This document shows, piece by piece, positions 43,839 to 52,641 of a DNA stretch of 64,000 nt. The notes under the pieces were generated by a model. That model had not been told where the DNA came from. It saw nothing but the letters and a program-made list of their open reading frames with translations, and did no database searches. Within the stretch, counting starts at the first letter, position 1. Every line of letters begins with the position of its first letter. The DNA comes from Edaphobacter lichenicola (lineage in GTDB: Bacteria; Acidobacteriota; Terriglobia; Terriglobales; Acidobacteriaceae). The position numbers were made by a program, and so were the translations under genes. The stretch covers positions 992,001 through 1,056,000 of the forward strand of contig NZ_JACHDY010000001.1 of the NCBI RefSeq assembly GCF_014201315.1, given 5' to 3'.

Positions 43839-44878
43839 GTGGAAGCTCGCAGACTCGCTTGACGAAGGGTCTCGGCGGCGGATTCGGGTGTGATGTCCCG
43901 CTGCGGAGAGCCTAGTAGTTCGTAGCCAACCATAAACTTTCGGATGGTGGCCGATCGAAGCAGAGGCGGGTAAAAGTGGGCGTGAAACTGCCACTCCGGA
44001 TGCTCCTCCCCGTCGCATGGAGCGGGATGCAGGCCCATGGAGTACGGGAACGGAGTGTCGAAGACCTGATCGTAGGTTGCGGTGACCGCGTGCAGGATGG
44101 CTGCGAAGTCTGATCGCTCTTTCTCTGCGAATGCCTGCAGAGTGGCGACGTGGCGGCGCGGCAGGACCATCACTTCGAAGGGCCACACAGCCCAGAAGGG
44201 AACGACCGCGAGGAAGCTCTCGTTCTGCGACACAACGCGTTCGCCCCGCGACTCTTCCAGCTTTTGGTACTCGCACAGGAGAACAGCATGATTTTTTTCG
44301 AGGTATTCGCGCTGGCCGGCGAGCTCTGAGATGACCTCGTCGGGAATCGAACGGCTGGCCCAGAGCTGTCCGTGGGGATGGGGATTACTGGCCCCCATCA
44401 TGGCCCCACGATTTTCAAAGATCTGAACGTAGTTGATGTCGTCGCGTGCGCCGAGCTCTGCATACTGTTCGCTCCAGACATCGACGACGGCGCGAATCTC
44501 GGGTACGGACATCTTCGCCAGTGTGAGGTCGTGGCGCGGGGAAAAACAGATGACGCGGCATACTCCGCTCTCTCCCTCGGCAAGGAGCAGGCCTTTGCTG
44601 CCTTCATCGCTCGAGAACTGCGGGGCGTCCGGCTTCAATGCGGCGAAGTCGTTTTCGAAGACGTAGGTGCTGGCGTATTTGTCGGTTCGCACTCCGCCTG
44701 CGCGTACGTTTCCCGGACAGAGATAGCAGGTTGGATCGTAGGTCAGTGCGACCTCTGTGGTCTTTGTCTCGGTTTGCCCTTGCCAGGGGCGCTGTGTGCG
44801 ATGGGGAGAGACCAGAACCCACTCGCGCTTGAGGGGATTGAATCGCCGGTGAGGATTCTGCTGCGCTAAAGGAATCAC
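43832..44878 (-). CDS. galT: Galactose-1-phosphate uridylyltransferase
   Basis: 348 residues of the Leloir pathway: UDP-glucose plus Gal-1-P to UDP-galactose plus Glc-1-P. HRRFNPLKREWVLVSPHR and the zinc Cys pair in YDPTCYLCPGN are near the N-terminus. The active site is GASNPHPHGQLWA, with the HPH nucleophile, and the C-terminal region has GLHPAPCDGEEH and FHAHFYPPLLRS. The start GTG at 44878 overlaps the galK stop by 4 bp (GTGA), which fits the family start; longer upstream frame is antisense-like to galK. Confidence 0.94.
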   Translation of the reverse strand: MIPLAQQNPHRRFNPLKREWVLVSPHRTQRPWQGQTETKTTEVALTYDPTCYLCPGNVRAGGVRTDKYASTYVFENDFAALKPDAPQFSSDEGSKGLLLAEGESGVCRVICFSPRHDLTLAKMSVPEIRAVVDVWSEQYAELGARDDINYVQIFENRGAMMGASNPHPHGQLWASRSIPDEVISELAGQREYLEKNHAVLLCEYQKLEESRGERVVSQNESFLAVVPFWAVWPFEVMVLPRRHVATLQAFAEKERSDFAAILHAVTATYDQVFDTPFPYSMGLHPAPCDGEEHPEWQFHAHFYPPLLRSATIRKFMVGYELLGSPQRDITPESAAETLRQASLRASTQ

Positions 44879-46050
44879 TCGACACCGCCGTTTGCCGCCA
44901 TGGCGAGCGCTCCGTCGGAGGGAGCACTGATGAAGCACTGCGCGGAGATTCCGGTCTTTGCTGCATACTCGTCTTTCAATGTTGCGACGAATTGTTCCGC
45001 CGCCTCTGCGCGAACGACATTCACGGTACATCCTCCGAATCCGCCCCCGGTGATGCGAGCGCCGAAGCACCCTGGCTGCTGCATGGCGATCTCAACCAGC
45101 GTATCGACCTCTTTACAGCTTGCGGCAAAGTCATCGCGCATACTTTTGTGAGCCTCAACCATGATGCTTCCAAACTGCCTCATATCTTCGTGCAACAGCG
45201 CCTCCCGAGCATCTAAAACGCGTTGATTTTCTGTGATGATGTGTTTGCATCGCGCGAAGCTGGCGGCGGACATCTTGCTTTTGCAGGCTTCGAGATCTTT
45301 CAGTGTTGCGTCACGAAGCAGTTTTACGTGTGGCCGCTCGTGTTGCAGGACGGCCTGGCCAGACTCGACCTCGTCGCGCCGGTCTCCATATTCGCCGGTT
45401 GCCACAGCGTGTTTCACCATCGAGTTGCAGATGACCACACGCACCTGGTCCGGCAAGGGGAGAAGCTCGAAGGTGAGGGAGCGGCAGTCGAGCAGCATCG
45501 CGCGATGCGCTACGGCACCCGCGACGACGAACTGATCCATGATGCCGCTCTTTGCGCCGACGTACTCGTTTTCGGCGCGACGGCAGAGGTTTGCGAGTTT
45601 TTCGAGGGGCAAGTTCGCTCCTGCATGGGCCAGGAGTGCCAACGCCGTCGCCACTTCGACGGAGGCAGAAGAGCTTAGTCCGGCTCCCAGAGGGACGTCT
45701 CCTGCGAGAGTCATATTGAAGCCACTTACTGCGATGCCCTGCTGTTGGAGAGACCACACAACGCCTGCGGGATAGTCAGACCAATGCCCCTTCGGAGTGC
45801 GCTCCAGGGAGGCAACTTCGTACGAGGCTTCTTCGTCGTAGTTTGCCGAGTAGAAAACGGCGCGTTGGTCTTCTCTCTTACTGAGGACGGCGGCGGTTCG
45901 AAAGTCTATCGCCATGGGCATGACCAGGCCGCCGGTGTAGTCGGTGTGCTCGCCGATCAGATTGACCCGAGCCGGAGCTGCGAAGAGCTTACCCTCGAGA
46001 CCGAATCGCAGCTGATGAAGGCGCAGCGCCTGTTCGTTGTATGTCATCAT
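44875..46050 (-). CDS. galK: Galactokinase
   Basis: 391 residues of the GHMP kinase family; phosphorylates galactose at C1. Signatures are ARVNLIGEHTDYTGGLVMPM (galactokinase motif), GDVPLGAGLSSSASVEVA (ATP loop) and ARITGGGFGGCTVNVV. The start ATG at 46050 follows AGG by 8 bases. It is translationally coupled to galT. Confidence 0.95.
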   Translation of the reverse strand: MMTYNEQALRLHQLRFGLEGKLFAAPARVNLIGEHTDYTGGLVMPMAIDFRTAAVLSKREDQRAVFYSANYDEEASYEVASLERTPKGHWSDYPAGVVWSLQQQGIAVSGFNMTLAGDVPLGAGLSSSASVEVATALALLAHAGANLPLEKLANLCRRAENEYVGAKSGIMDQFVVAGAVAHRAMLLDCRSLTFELLPLPDQVRVVICNSMVKHAVATGEYGDRRDEVESGQAVLQHERPHVKLLRDATLKDLEACKSKMSAASFARCKHIITENQRVLDAREALLHEDMRQFGSIMVEAHKSMRDDFAASCKEVDTLVEIAMQQPGCFGARITGGGFGGCTVNVVRAEAAEQFVATLKDEYAAKTGISAQCFISAPSDGALAMAANGGVE

Positions 46051-46123
46051 TCACAGTACCTGCATCCCTAACGTTATTGACAAGATCATCTCACATACGT
46101 GTACGTGCACGGAAGGCTTTTAA

Positions 46124-48706
46124 TCACTCTTCGCGAAGGACTTCCAACGGTTTTTTTCCCAGAATGCGGTGACTCGCAACCCAGCCGGTTGCGACGGTGA
46201 GGGCAGCTGTTCCGAGAAGTGCGCCCAGCGTCCAGAACCACTGGAAGTGATAGCTGACTGTGAGTCTTGTGAGCAGCACTCGTGCGATGATGTTCGCGAA
46301 GAGTATGCCGACGATGCCGGCGACGAGCCCCAGGACGGCGAATTCGATGGAGAATACGGTGGCGATGCGCGCTCGAGTGGCACCCAGAGTCTTGAGGACG
46401 ACGACCTCGCGGATGCGGCGATAGCGGGTTCCGGCGATCGAGCTGGCGAGGATGACGATGCCGGCGAAGATGGAGAACGCTGCGAGAAACTGGATCACGT
46501 AGGTAATCTGGAGGACGACTGCTCTTACGGTCTCTAGCGCCTGGGCTACGTTGATGACGGTGACTGTGGGGTAAGAGTTGTAGAGTGCCCGCTGCAGCTC
46601 ACCTACGCGGTTGGGGTCGGCATGGACGCCGCCATACCAGACGACCGGCAGCCCGGCGAGGGCAGGTTGCGGAAGGATAAACTCCGCTCGCGAGTAGGCA
46701 TGTTGGCCGTCCGATTTGGTGAGAGCGACAACCGTTGCGACGAACTGGGTGTCTTGTGCGGCGAAGGTGATGTGCGAGCCGACATGAACGCCTAGCCTGT
46801 CCGCCTGACGTTTTTCTACGGCGACGACCGGGCGCTTTTCGTCTGCGGACCACCAGTTTCCTTCTACCGTCTTGGTTCCGGGAGGCGAGGCGGCAGACCA
46901 GGTCAGGCTGATCGATCGCAACATTCGCTTTGGGAAGTTCTTCAGCTTCGCCTCGTTTGCGGGGACACCGTCGATGTCGACGATGCGGGATGAGACGACG
47001 GGAAGGAGCTCCGGCGGTGCAGTGACGCTGGGCTGTGACTTTAGCAGCGTGCGAATTCCGTTGATCTCTTCGTTAGTGATATCGATCAGGAAGACGTTGG
47101 GAAGGTTGGGCGCGGCGGATACGTGGAGCTCCGTGACAACGGCCTGCTGGACGAGATAGACCGTCATGATCTGCATCACACCCAGCCCGAGTGCGGCCAG
47201 CAACGCAGCAGAGGGATTGCCTGGACGATAGAGGTTTGCGAGTCCATGACGAAGCGAGGACGGTAGATGGAGGCGGGTTTTGGTGAGGAAGAAGCGGAGT
47301 CCGGCGAGCACAGCTACCGAAGCGAGTAACAGCACCGCGAGGACGGCTACCAGGCCAAACGAGAAGACCTCGCCAACTACGAGCGAATCGCTCAGTGTGG
47401 TTGCTATGGCGGCGAGTCCTGCGAGGATGAGTATGGCAGCCGCGACTTGTGCGAGATTTTTTGTGATCTTGCGCCACGCTGCAGTCACAAATGGGTCATC
47501 GTTGTCTTCGACTGCCCGGCGAAGAATCAGGATGGGACGGACTCCGCGGATATCGAGCAACGGAGGCAGGGTGAAGAGAAGAGTCGTGAGCAGGCCGGCT
47601 GCGAGTCCTGTGATGACGGTGCGAAGCTGGAGGTGAAGCTCGGTGTCGACGTGAATGAGCCGGGCCAGCAGGTGGGGAAAGCTGAGCTGCACCGCGACGC
47701 CGAAGGCTACACCCAGCAGGCCTCCAGCCAGCCCCAGCAAGAGCGTCTGCAGGAGGTAGATTTTGATGATCTGGCCTGAACGTGCGCCGAGCGACTTCAT
47801 GATTGCGATGGTGTCCAATCGCTGCTGCAGGTGAGCTCGCATCGCCATGGCGACACCAATCGCGCCGAGCACCAGGGCCACGAGGCTCATCAGCGACAGG
47901 AGACTTGTGGCGCGGTCGAGACCTTGCGTGAGCGCCGGGTTGGTCTCGCGGTAGTCAATAATTTGTGCCTCTGGAAGGAGCTTTTCTAAACGCACTTTCA
48001 GGTCGGCTACGGCTTTGTCGGAGATGGGTGCACCGTTAGTCGGCGGAGGAACCTTGAAGAGATAGCGCTGTCCGGCGTGGCTTCCGGGTGCGAGAAGACC
48101 GCTTGCGTCCAGGCCCTCCCGTGAGATGAGCACGCGTGGACCAGCTGCGAAGTTGCCTGAGAGACGATCCGGTTCATTGACGACGACCGACCCGATGCGA
48201 AAGAGCTGCTTGCCGATCTTGAGTTGATCTCCTATTTTGACGTTCAAGCGAACGAGGAGATCGTCAGCCACTGCAACGGTGTTGGCGTCGAGTACGGTCT
48301 TCAGTTGGGCGGACGGGGCGAGTTCGACCTGTCCGTAGAACGGGTACTTTGCGGGATCGACCGACTTGAGCGAGACCAGTAGCGGATCGAGAGTCTTCGC
48401 GGAGGACGCCATCGAGAGCAGTTCGGTGACGGGGGTGATCTCGACGCCGGTTGCTGCGATCTCGTCCAGAGCCTTTTGCTGGTCCGGCGTTGGCTGCTGG
48501 AACATTCTCGCGGAGAGATCGGCGGCCATGATGCTGCGAGCTCGATTGAGCAGAGTGCTGCGGAAGGACGAGGAGAAGCCGCGTACTCCGGTGAGTGCGG
48601 CGACGCCGATGGCGACGGAGAGGATGACGAAGAAGAACTTTCCGCGGGAGGAGTGCATCTCGCGGGCGGCGATCTTCGCGGCGGAGCGATAGGAGAGGGT
48701 CGCCAT
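46124..48706 (-). CDS. ybbP: FtsX/MacB-like ABC transporter permease (YbbP type)
   Basis: 860 residues. TM1 is near the start (FFFVILSVAIGVAALTGVRG), followed by a periplasmic domain (about residues 50-240) and two FtsX domains (ATSLLSLMSLVALVLGAIGV and ITYVIQFLAAFSIFAGIVIL). It ends with LGKKPLEVLREE, typical of YbbP. Its ATG overlaps the upstream ATPase stop by one base (TGATG). YbbAP complexes are thought to extract or move hydrophobic substrates together with TesA. Confidence 0.88.
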   Translation of the reverse strand: MATLSYRSAAKIAAREMHSSRGKFFFVILSVAIGVAALTGVRGFSSSFRSTLLNRARSIMAADLSARMFQQPTPDQQKALDEIAATGVEITPVTELLSMASSAKTLDPLLVSLKSVDPAKYPFYGQVELAPSAQLKTVLDANTVAVADDLLVRLNVKIGDQLKIGKQLFRIGSVVVNEPDRLSGNFAAGPRVLISREGLDASGLLAPGSHAGQRYLFKVPPPTNGAPISDKAVADLKVRLEKLLPEAQIIDYRETNPALTQGLDRATSLLSLMSLVALVLGAIGVAMAMRAHLQQRLDTIAIMKSLGARSGQIIKIYLLQTLLLGLAGGLLGVAFGVAVQLSFPHLLARLIHVDTELHLQLRTVITGLAAGLLTTLLFTLPPLLDIRGVRPILILRRAVEDNDDPFVTAAWRKITKNLAQVAAAILILAGLAAIATTLSDSLVVGEVFSFGLVAVLAVLLLASVAVLAGLRFFLTKTRLHLPSSLRHGLANLYRPGNPSAALLAALGLGVMQIMTVYLVQQAVVTELHVSAAPNLPNVFLIDITNEEINGIRTLLKSQPSVTAPPELLPVVSSRIVDIDGVPANEAKLKNFPKRMLRSISLTWSAASPPGTKTVEGNWWSADEKRPVVAVEKRQADRLGVHVGSHITFAAQDTQFVATVVALTKSDGQHAYSRAEFILPQPALAGLPVVWYGGVHADPNRVGELQRALYNSYPTVTVINVAQALETVRAVVLQITYVIQFLAAFSIFAGIVILASSIAGTRYRRIREVVVLKTLGATRARIATVFSIEFAVLGLVAGIVGILFANIIARVLLTRLTVSYHFQWFWTLGALLGTAALTVATGWVASHRILGKKPLEVLREE

Positions 48707-49446
48707 CAGCCCTCGGTCAGGGCGGCTTCGCGGGAGGTCTCGGCCGGGGTGGGATTGATCTCGTCGGCAATGATCAGGCCATCACGCAGAGTGATTCGCC
48801 GATTCGCGTAGGAGGCGAGCACTGGATCGTGCGTGACGAGGACGAGGGTTGTGCCTTCGGTGCGATTCAGGTTGAGGAGAAGTTCGAGCACGTGGGCGCC
48901 GTTGGTGGTGTCGAGGTTTCCAGTGGGCTCGTCGGCGAGGACGATGGGCGGGCGGAGGATGAAGGCGCGGGCGAGGGCTACTCGCTGCTGTTCACCGCCG
49001 GAGAGCTGGACGGGGTAGTGGTCCATGCGGTCGCCGAGGCCAACGCTGGCGAGTAGGTCACGCGCGCGGGTGAGGCCACTTTCTTTGGTGTCGTGGTTGA
49101 GCTCGTGCGGCAGGAGGACGTTTTCGAGTGCTGTCAGCGTTGGGATCAATTGATACGACTGGAAGACGAAGCCGATGGTCTTGCCGCGGACCTGGGCGAG
49201 CTTGTCCTCTGGGAGATAGCTGATTGCGGTGCCGTTCAGGTGGACGTTCCCGGCGCTGGGGGTATCGAGCCCTGCCAAGAGGCCGAGGAGCGTGGACTTT
49301 CCGCTGCCGCTCGAACCCATGATGGCGGCGAACTGCCCGCGTGGAATGGTGAAGTCAAGTCCTTTGAGGATGTCTACCGTGCGGGGACCATTGCGGATCG
49401 ACTTGCGAAGACCTTCGACGGCGATCATGGGAGTTGGTGATGTCAA
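48706..49446 (-). CDS. ybbA: ABC transporter ATPase (YbbA/LolD type)
   Basis: 246 residues. Walker A GSSGSGKSTLLGLLAGLD, signature VQLSGGEQQRVALARAFI, Walker B PIVLADEPTGNLD, and the switch His in LVTHDP. It is the energy unit for the YbbP permease. It is divergent from tesA with 47 bp between coding starts, the same arrangement as E. coli tesA-ybbA-ybbP. Confidence 0.93.
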   Translation of the reverse strand: MTSPTPMIAVEGLRKSIRNGPRTVDILKGLDFTIPRGQFAAIMGSSGSGKSTLLGLLAGLDTPSAGNVHLNGTAISYLPEDKLAQVRGKTIGFVFQSYQLIPTLTALENVLLPHELNHDTKESGLTRARDLLASVGLGDRMDHYPVQLSGGEQQRVALARAFILRPPIVLADEPTGNLDTTNGAHVLELLLNLNRTEGTTLVLVTHDPVLASYANRRITLRDGLIIADEINPTPAETSREAALTEG

Positions 49447-49493
49447 CTTCGGGGACTCTCCTTCTTCGGCAACAGTTTTGTTACTTTGTAGAG

Positions 49494-50231
49494 ATGCGGA
49501 GAACAGTATCTGTAGCTATTCTAGCGGTCTTGTCTCTCTTGGTAGTGGCGCTTTCGCAGAGTGGCTGTCGCCCGGATAAAACGACGAAACCGTCTGAGGT
49601 GGCGGATTCGAGTCAGCCAGCTGCCGAAAGCGCGGCTCCGGATGCAGCTTCCCTGCCCTCACCGGCAGCCACGAACGATAAGCGGCCGGTCATCGTCTGC
49701 TTCGGCGATAGCCTGACTGCCGGATATGGAACTGACCTCGGGCAGAGCTATCCTGACTATCTTCAGACGGATCTGACCGCCGAAGGATATAACTACCGCG
49801 TCGTTAACGAGGGGATTAGCGGCAATACCACCAAGGACGGTGTCGATCGTCTCGACCGGGTGCTTGCGCTGAAGCCGGTGGTGGTGGTGGTTGAGTTTGG
49901 CGGGAATGATGGGTTGCGCGGCCTTCGCATTGAAGACTCACGCACAAACCTGGATAGGATTGTTGGCACCCTGAAGGCCAGTGGCACGAAGGTCGTTCTC
50001 GCGGGAATTACTCTGCCGCCTGACTACGGCCCCGATTACATTAAGCAGTTCAACGACACCTACGCGATGCTCGCAACGAAGTACCACGTGCCAATACTGC
50101 CGTTTCTGCTGAAGGGCGTCTTCGGCGTGGAGGGGATGATGCAGGCTGATAGAACTCATGCGACGAGTGCGGGGAATCAGATCGTGGCGAAGAATGTGCT
50201 GCCTCTTGTGACTCCTCTGCTGAAAAAGTAG
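49494..50231 (+). CDS. tesA: GDSL/SGNH esterase, TesA-like lipoprotein
   Basis: 245 residues. A lipoprotein signal (VAILAVLSLLVVALSQSGC), then a Ser/Ala/Pro-rich linker to about residue 60. The SGNH blocks are VCFGDSLTAGYGTDLGQSYP (Ser), EGISGNTTKDG (Gly), VEFGGNDGLRG (Asn) and the C-terminal ADRTHATSAGNQIVAKNV (Asp-His). TesA hydrolyses acyl-CoA, esters and lysophospholipids. ATG at 49494 is preferred to one at 49434, which would overlap ybbA. Confidence 0.9.
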   Translation: MRRTVSVAILAVLSLLVVALSQSGCRPDKTTKPSEVADSSQPAAESAAPDAASLPSPAATNDKRPVIVCFGDSLTAGYGTDLGQSYPDYLQTDLTAEGYNYRVVNEGISGNTTKDGVDRLDRVLALKPVVVVVEFGGNDGLRGLRIEDSRTNLDRIVGTLKASGTKVVLAGITLPPDYGPDYIKQFNDTYAMLATKYHVPILPFLLKGVFGVEGMMQADRTHATSAGNQIVAKNVLPLVTPLLKK

Positions 50232-50234
50232 GGC

Positions 50235-51107
50235 CTAGCCGAGGACGACGATGGGTTGCATCAGCGTGCCGGCGATGCGGCGGGCGATTGCGAGCAAGTC
50301 TGTCGGAGTGGTGAATACCTTGATCAGTGGAGCCTGCGAGAAGTCGGGGAGATTGACCTGCATTCCGTTTCGCAGGCGACCGGCGAGCTGATCGTCCACG
50401 GTGACAGAGGGCATCTCGGGGAGCAGCGTGCGCGGGTGCGGCAAGAGCGCCTCAAGTTCGGCTAGCGAGGCAGTCTTCAATTGGTCGATGGTGATTGCGT
50501 GCTCGAGAGAGAATGCTCCGGCACGCGTCCTTCGCAGGGTGGAGAGATGCGCTCCGCAGTCCGCCAACTGGCCGAGTTCGTGGGCTACGGAACGGACGTA
50601 CCCGCCGGCAGAGACAGACATGACAAAGGATGCAGTGTCGCCTTCGAGAGAGGTTAGCTCGAAGTTGTGGATCGTGATGCGGGCCGGCTTCACCGCGACC
50701 TCCACACCGGCTCTTGCCAGCTTGTGGGCGGCGACGCCGTTGATCTTCTTCGCGGAGAAGATTGGGGGAACCTGGTCTAACTCTCCGTGAAATTTTTTGC
50801 TTAGTGTTTGCAGCTCTTCCAGCGTCTGGCGCAGGGGAAGCACCTCGCCCACTGGTGTTCCGTCTGCGTCGAAGCTGTCGGTTGCGAAGCCGAAGCGGAT
50901 GTGGCCTGTGTAGTGTTTGTCGGCCTGCCCGAAGAACTGCGCCAGGCGTGTGTATTTGCCGAGAAGCAGCGGCAGGACACCGGTGGCCATGGGATCGAGA
51001 GTGCCCAGATGGCCGATGGACTTTTCGCCAGTGGCCCGGCGGACGATGGCGACGACGTCGTGCGAGGTGATGCCGGAGGGTTTATCGAGAACAAGGAGAC
51101 CATTCAT
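50235..51107 (-). CDS. truB: tRNA pseudouridine-55 synthase
   Basis: 290 residues. MNGLLVLDKPSGITSHDVVA opens the protein; the catalytic Asp is in IGHLGTLDPMATGVLPLLLG. FHGELDQVPPIFSAKKINGV and VSAGGYVRSVAHELG are further motifs, and a short PUA-like C-terminus follows. It makes pseudouridine 55 in tRNA. It starts 19 bp after folE ends on the same strand, probably the last gene of the pterin operon. Confidence 0.94.
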   Translation of the reverse strand: MNGLLVLDKPSGITSHDVVAIVRRATGEKSIGHLGTLDPMATGVLPLLLGKYTRLAQFFGQADKHYTGHIRFGFATDSFDADGTPVGEVLPLRQTLEELQTLSKKFHGELDQVPPIFSAKKINGVAAHKLARAGVEVAVKPARITIHNFELTSLEGDTASFVMSVSAGGYVRSVAHELGQLADCGAHLSTLRRTRAGAFSLEHAITIDQLKTASLAELEALLPHPRTLLPEMPSVTVDDQLAGRLRNGMQVNLPDFSQAPLIKVFTTPTDLLAIARRIAGTLMQPIVVLG

Positions 51108-51126
51108 GCAGTCTCCAGTTTAGCTG

Positions 51127-51735
51127 CTAGAAGCCGCTTCCCTGCCGGCGAACGAGAGAAAGGAATTCGTTGCGCGTCTGGAGCTGCGTCTTGAAGACGC
51201 CGAGCATGGCGGAGGTGACGGTGGAGGAGTGTTGCTTTTCGACTCCGCGCATCATCATGCAGAGATGTTGCGCCTCGAGAATCACGGCTACGCCCTGCGG
51301 GTGAATTGCATCGGTGATGGCTTCGCCTATCTGACGGGTCAGTCGCTCCTGAACCTGCAACCTTCGGGCGAAGACATCGACGAGACGCGGGATTTTGCTC
51401 AGTCCGATGACCTTCCCGTTTGGGACGTACGCAATGTGTGCCTTGCCGAAGAAGGGTAGAAGGTGATGCTCGCACTGCGAGAAGAACTCGATGTCTTTTA
51501 CGATGACCATCTCGTCGTAGTCGACATCGAAGAGAGCCTCGTGAAGGACGTCGGTGATGTTCATCGTGTAGCCGCGCGTGAGAAATGCCATGGACTTCTC
51601 CATGCGCTCGGGGGTACGTAGCAGGCCATCCCGGGTGGGATCTTCTCCGATACGGAGAAGCAATTCGCGGTAGAGATCCTGGGTTGAAACGGTGTCGAGC
51701 AATGCTGGCTCAATTGTGGCCAAGGTGCGTGCCAT
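51127..51735 (-). CDS. folE: GTP cyclohydrolase I
   Basis: 202 residues. It converts GTP to 7,8-dihydroneopterin triphosphate, the first step of folate and tetrahydrobiopterin synthesis. Zinc and active-site motifs: [40 protein letters not shown], and the second Cys in [19 protein letters not shown]. It lies 14 bp downstream of two 6-pyruvoyltetrahydropterin-synthase homologues. Confidence 0.95.
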   Translation of the reverse strand: MARTLATIEPALLDTVSTQDLYRELLLRIGEDPTRDGLLRTPERMEKSMAFLTRGYTMNITDVLHEALFDVDYDEMVIVKDIEFFSQCEHHLLPFFGKAHIAYVPNGKVIGLSKIPRLVDVFARRLQVQERLTRQIGEAITDAIHPQGVAVILEAQHLCMMMRGVEKQHSSTVTSAMLGVFKTQLQTRNEFLSLVRRQGSGF

Positions 51736-51749
51736 AGGACGGGCCTTTC

Positions 51750-52178
51750 TTAGATCGTGCCTGGCGTTGGTGTCGCGTCGCCGGCGTAGTCGAACGAGTT
51801 GTTACTCGTCTCCTCAACGTGAACCCGCTCCAGGTGGGCGGCGGGAAAGCGTTGAAAGATGCGGTAGATCTCGATACTTAGATTCTCCGTCGTGGAGACC
51901 ATATTCGCAAAGCAATTCAGGGTGTTCAGGTTCATGTGGTCGAATCGGGCGAGAAGATTTGTTTGTGCAAAGGCGTCAAGCTCCGCAAGATTGCAGACCA
52001 TTCCGGTGGACGGATCGACCGGACCGCTCATGGTTACCTGCACGGTGTAGTTGTGGCCGTGGCCGTGGGGATTGTTGCACTTCCCAAAGACTGCACGGTT
52101 TTTCGCGGCGTCATACGCCTCGGTATGGAGGCGATGGGACGCGCTGAAGTGGTAGCGGCGATTGAGATGCGCGTTCAT
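51750..52178 (-). CDS. 6-pyruvoyltetrahydropterin synthase homologue (second copy)
   Basis: 142 residues. [13 protein letters not shown] gives the first zinc His, and [20 protein letters not shown] the catalytic Cys and the HGH pair. The Cys is six residues before the first His of HGH, as in animal PTPS (FGKCNNPNGHGHNY), not four as in E. coli QueD (CxxxHGH). This favours a biopterin-type enzyme. The start overlaps the upstream paralogue stop by 4 bp (ATGA). Confidence 0.85.
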   Translation of the reverse strand: MNAHLNRRYHFSASHRLHTEAYDAAKNRAVFGKCNNPHGHGHNYTVQVTMSGPVDPSTGMVCNLAELDAFAQTNLLARFDHMNLNTLNCFANMVSTTENLSIEIYRIFQRFPAAHLERVHVEETSNNSFDYAGDATPTPGTI

Positions 52179-52585
52179 GGTTCTCCATAATAGTCCGCAA
52201 AGAGATCGGGCATCTCGTAGACGCGGACGCGGTGCAGCCTGGCGTGGGGAATCTTGTTGTCGAGACGCTGCCAAATAGCGATGGCAATGTTCTCGGTCGT
52301 GGGGATGGTGGTTTTGAACTCGGGGACTTCTAGGTTGAGATGGCGATGGTCGTAGACGCTGACGACCTCGCGCTCGAGGATGTCCTTCAACTCTTTTAGA
52401 TCGACGACGAAGCCGGAGGTGGCATCTACCGAGCCTGCGACTGTGACTTCGAGCGTGTAATTGTGACCGTGACCGTTGCGATTGGCACATTTACCGAAGA
52501 TGCGTTGATTCTCTTCAGGCGACCACGCTTCGTTCCAGTAGAAGTGGGCGGAGGAGAACTCGGCTTTGCGGGTAAGAAAGATCAT
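52175..52585 (-). CDS. 6-pyruvoyltetrahydropterin synthase homologue (first copy)
   Basis: 136 residues. The first zinc His is in EFSSAHFYWNEAW, and FGKCANRNGHGHNYTLEVTV carries the Cys and HGH. It also has VVDLKELKDILEREVVSVYD and PTTENIAIAIWQRLD, both PTPS-like. It is clearly divergent from its tandem neighbour, so the two may form a heteromer or do different steps. It is translationally coupled to the second copy and, by spacing, to folE. Confidence 0.85.
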   Translation of the reverse strand: MIFLTRKAEFSSAHFYWNEAWSPEENQRIFGKCANRNGHGHNYTLEVTVAGSVDATSGFVVDLKELKDILEREVVSVYDHRHLNLEVPEFKTTIPTTENIAIAIWQRLDNKIPHARLHRVRVYEMPDLFADYYGEP

Positions 52586-52641
52586 CGTTATTCCTGTGGT
52601 TAGACGTGTTTATGGGATTCGCGGATGCAAACCCATGGTAA

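Noticed and set aside
44879-45070. N-terminal extension of galT
   Set aside because: The frame runs antisense-like through the galK end with Arg-rich product; the GTG at 44878 overlaps the galK stop and matches family length.
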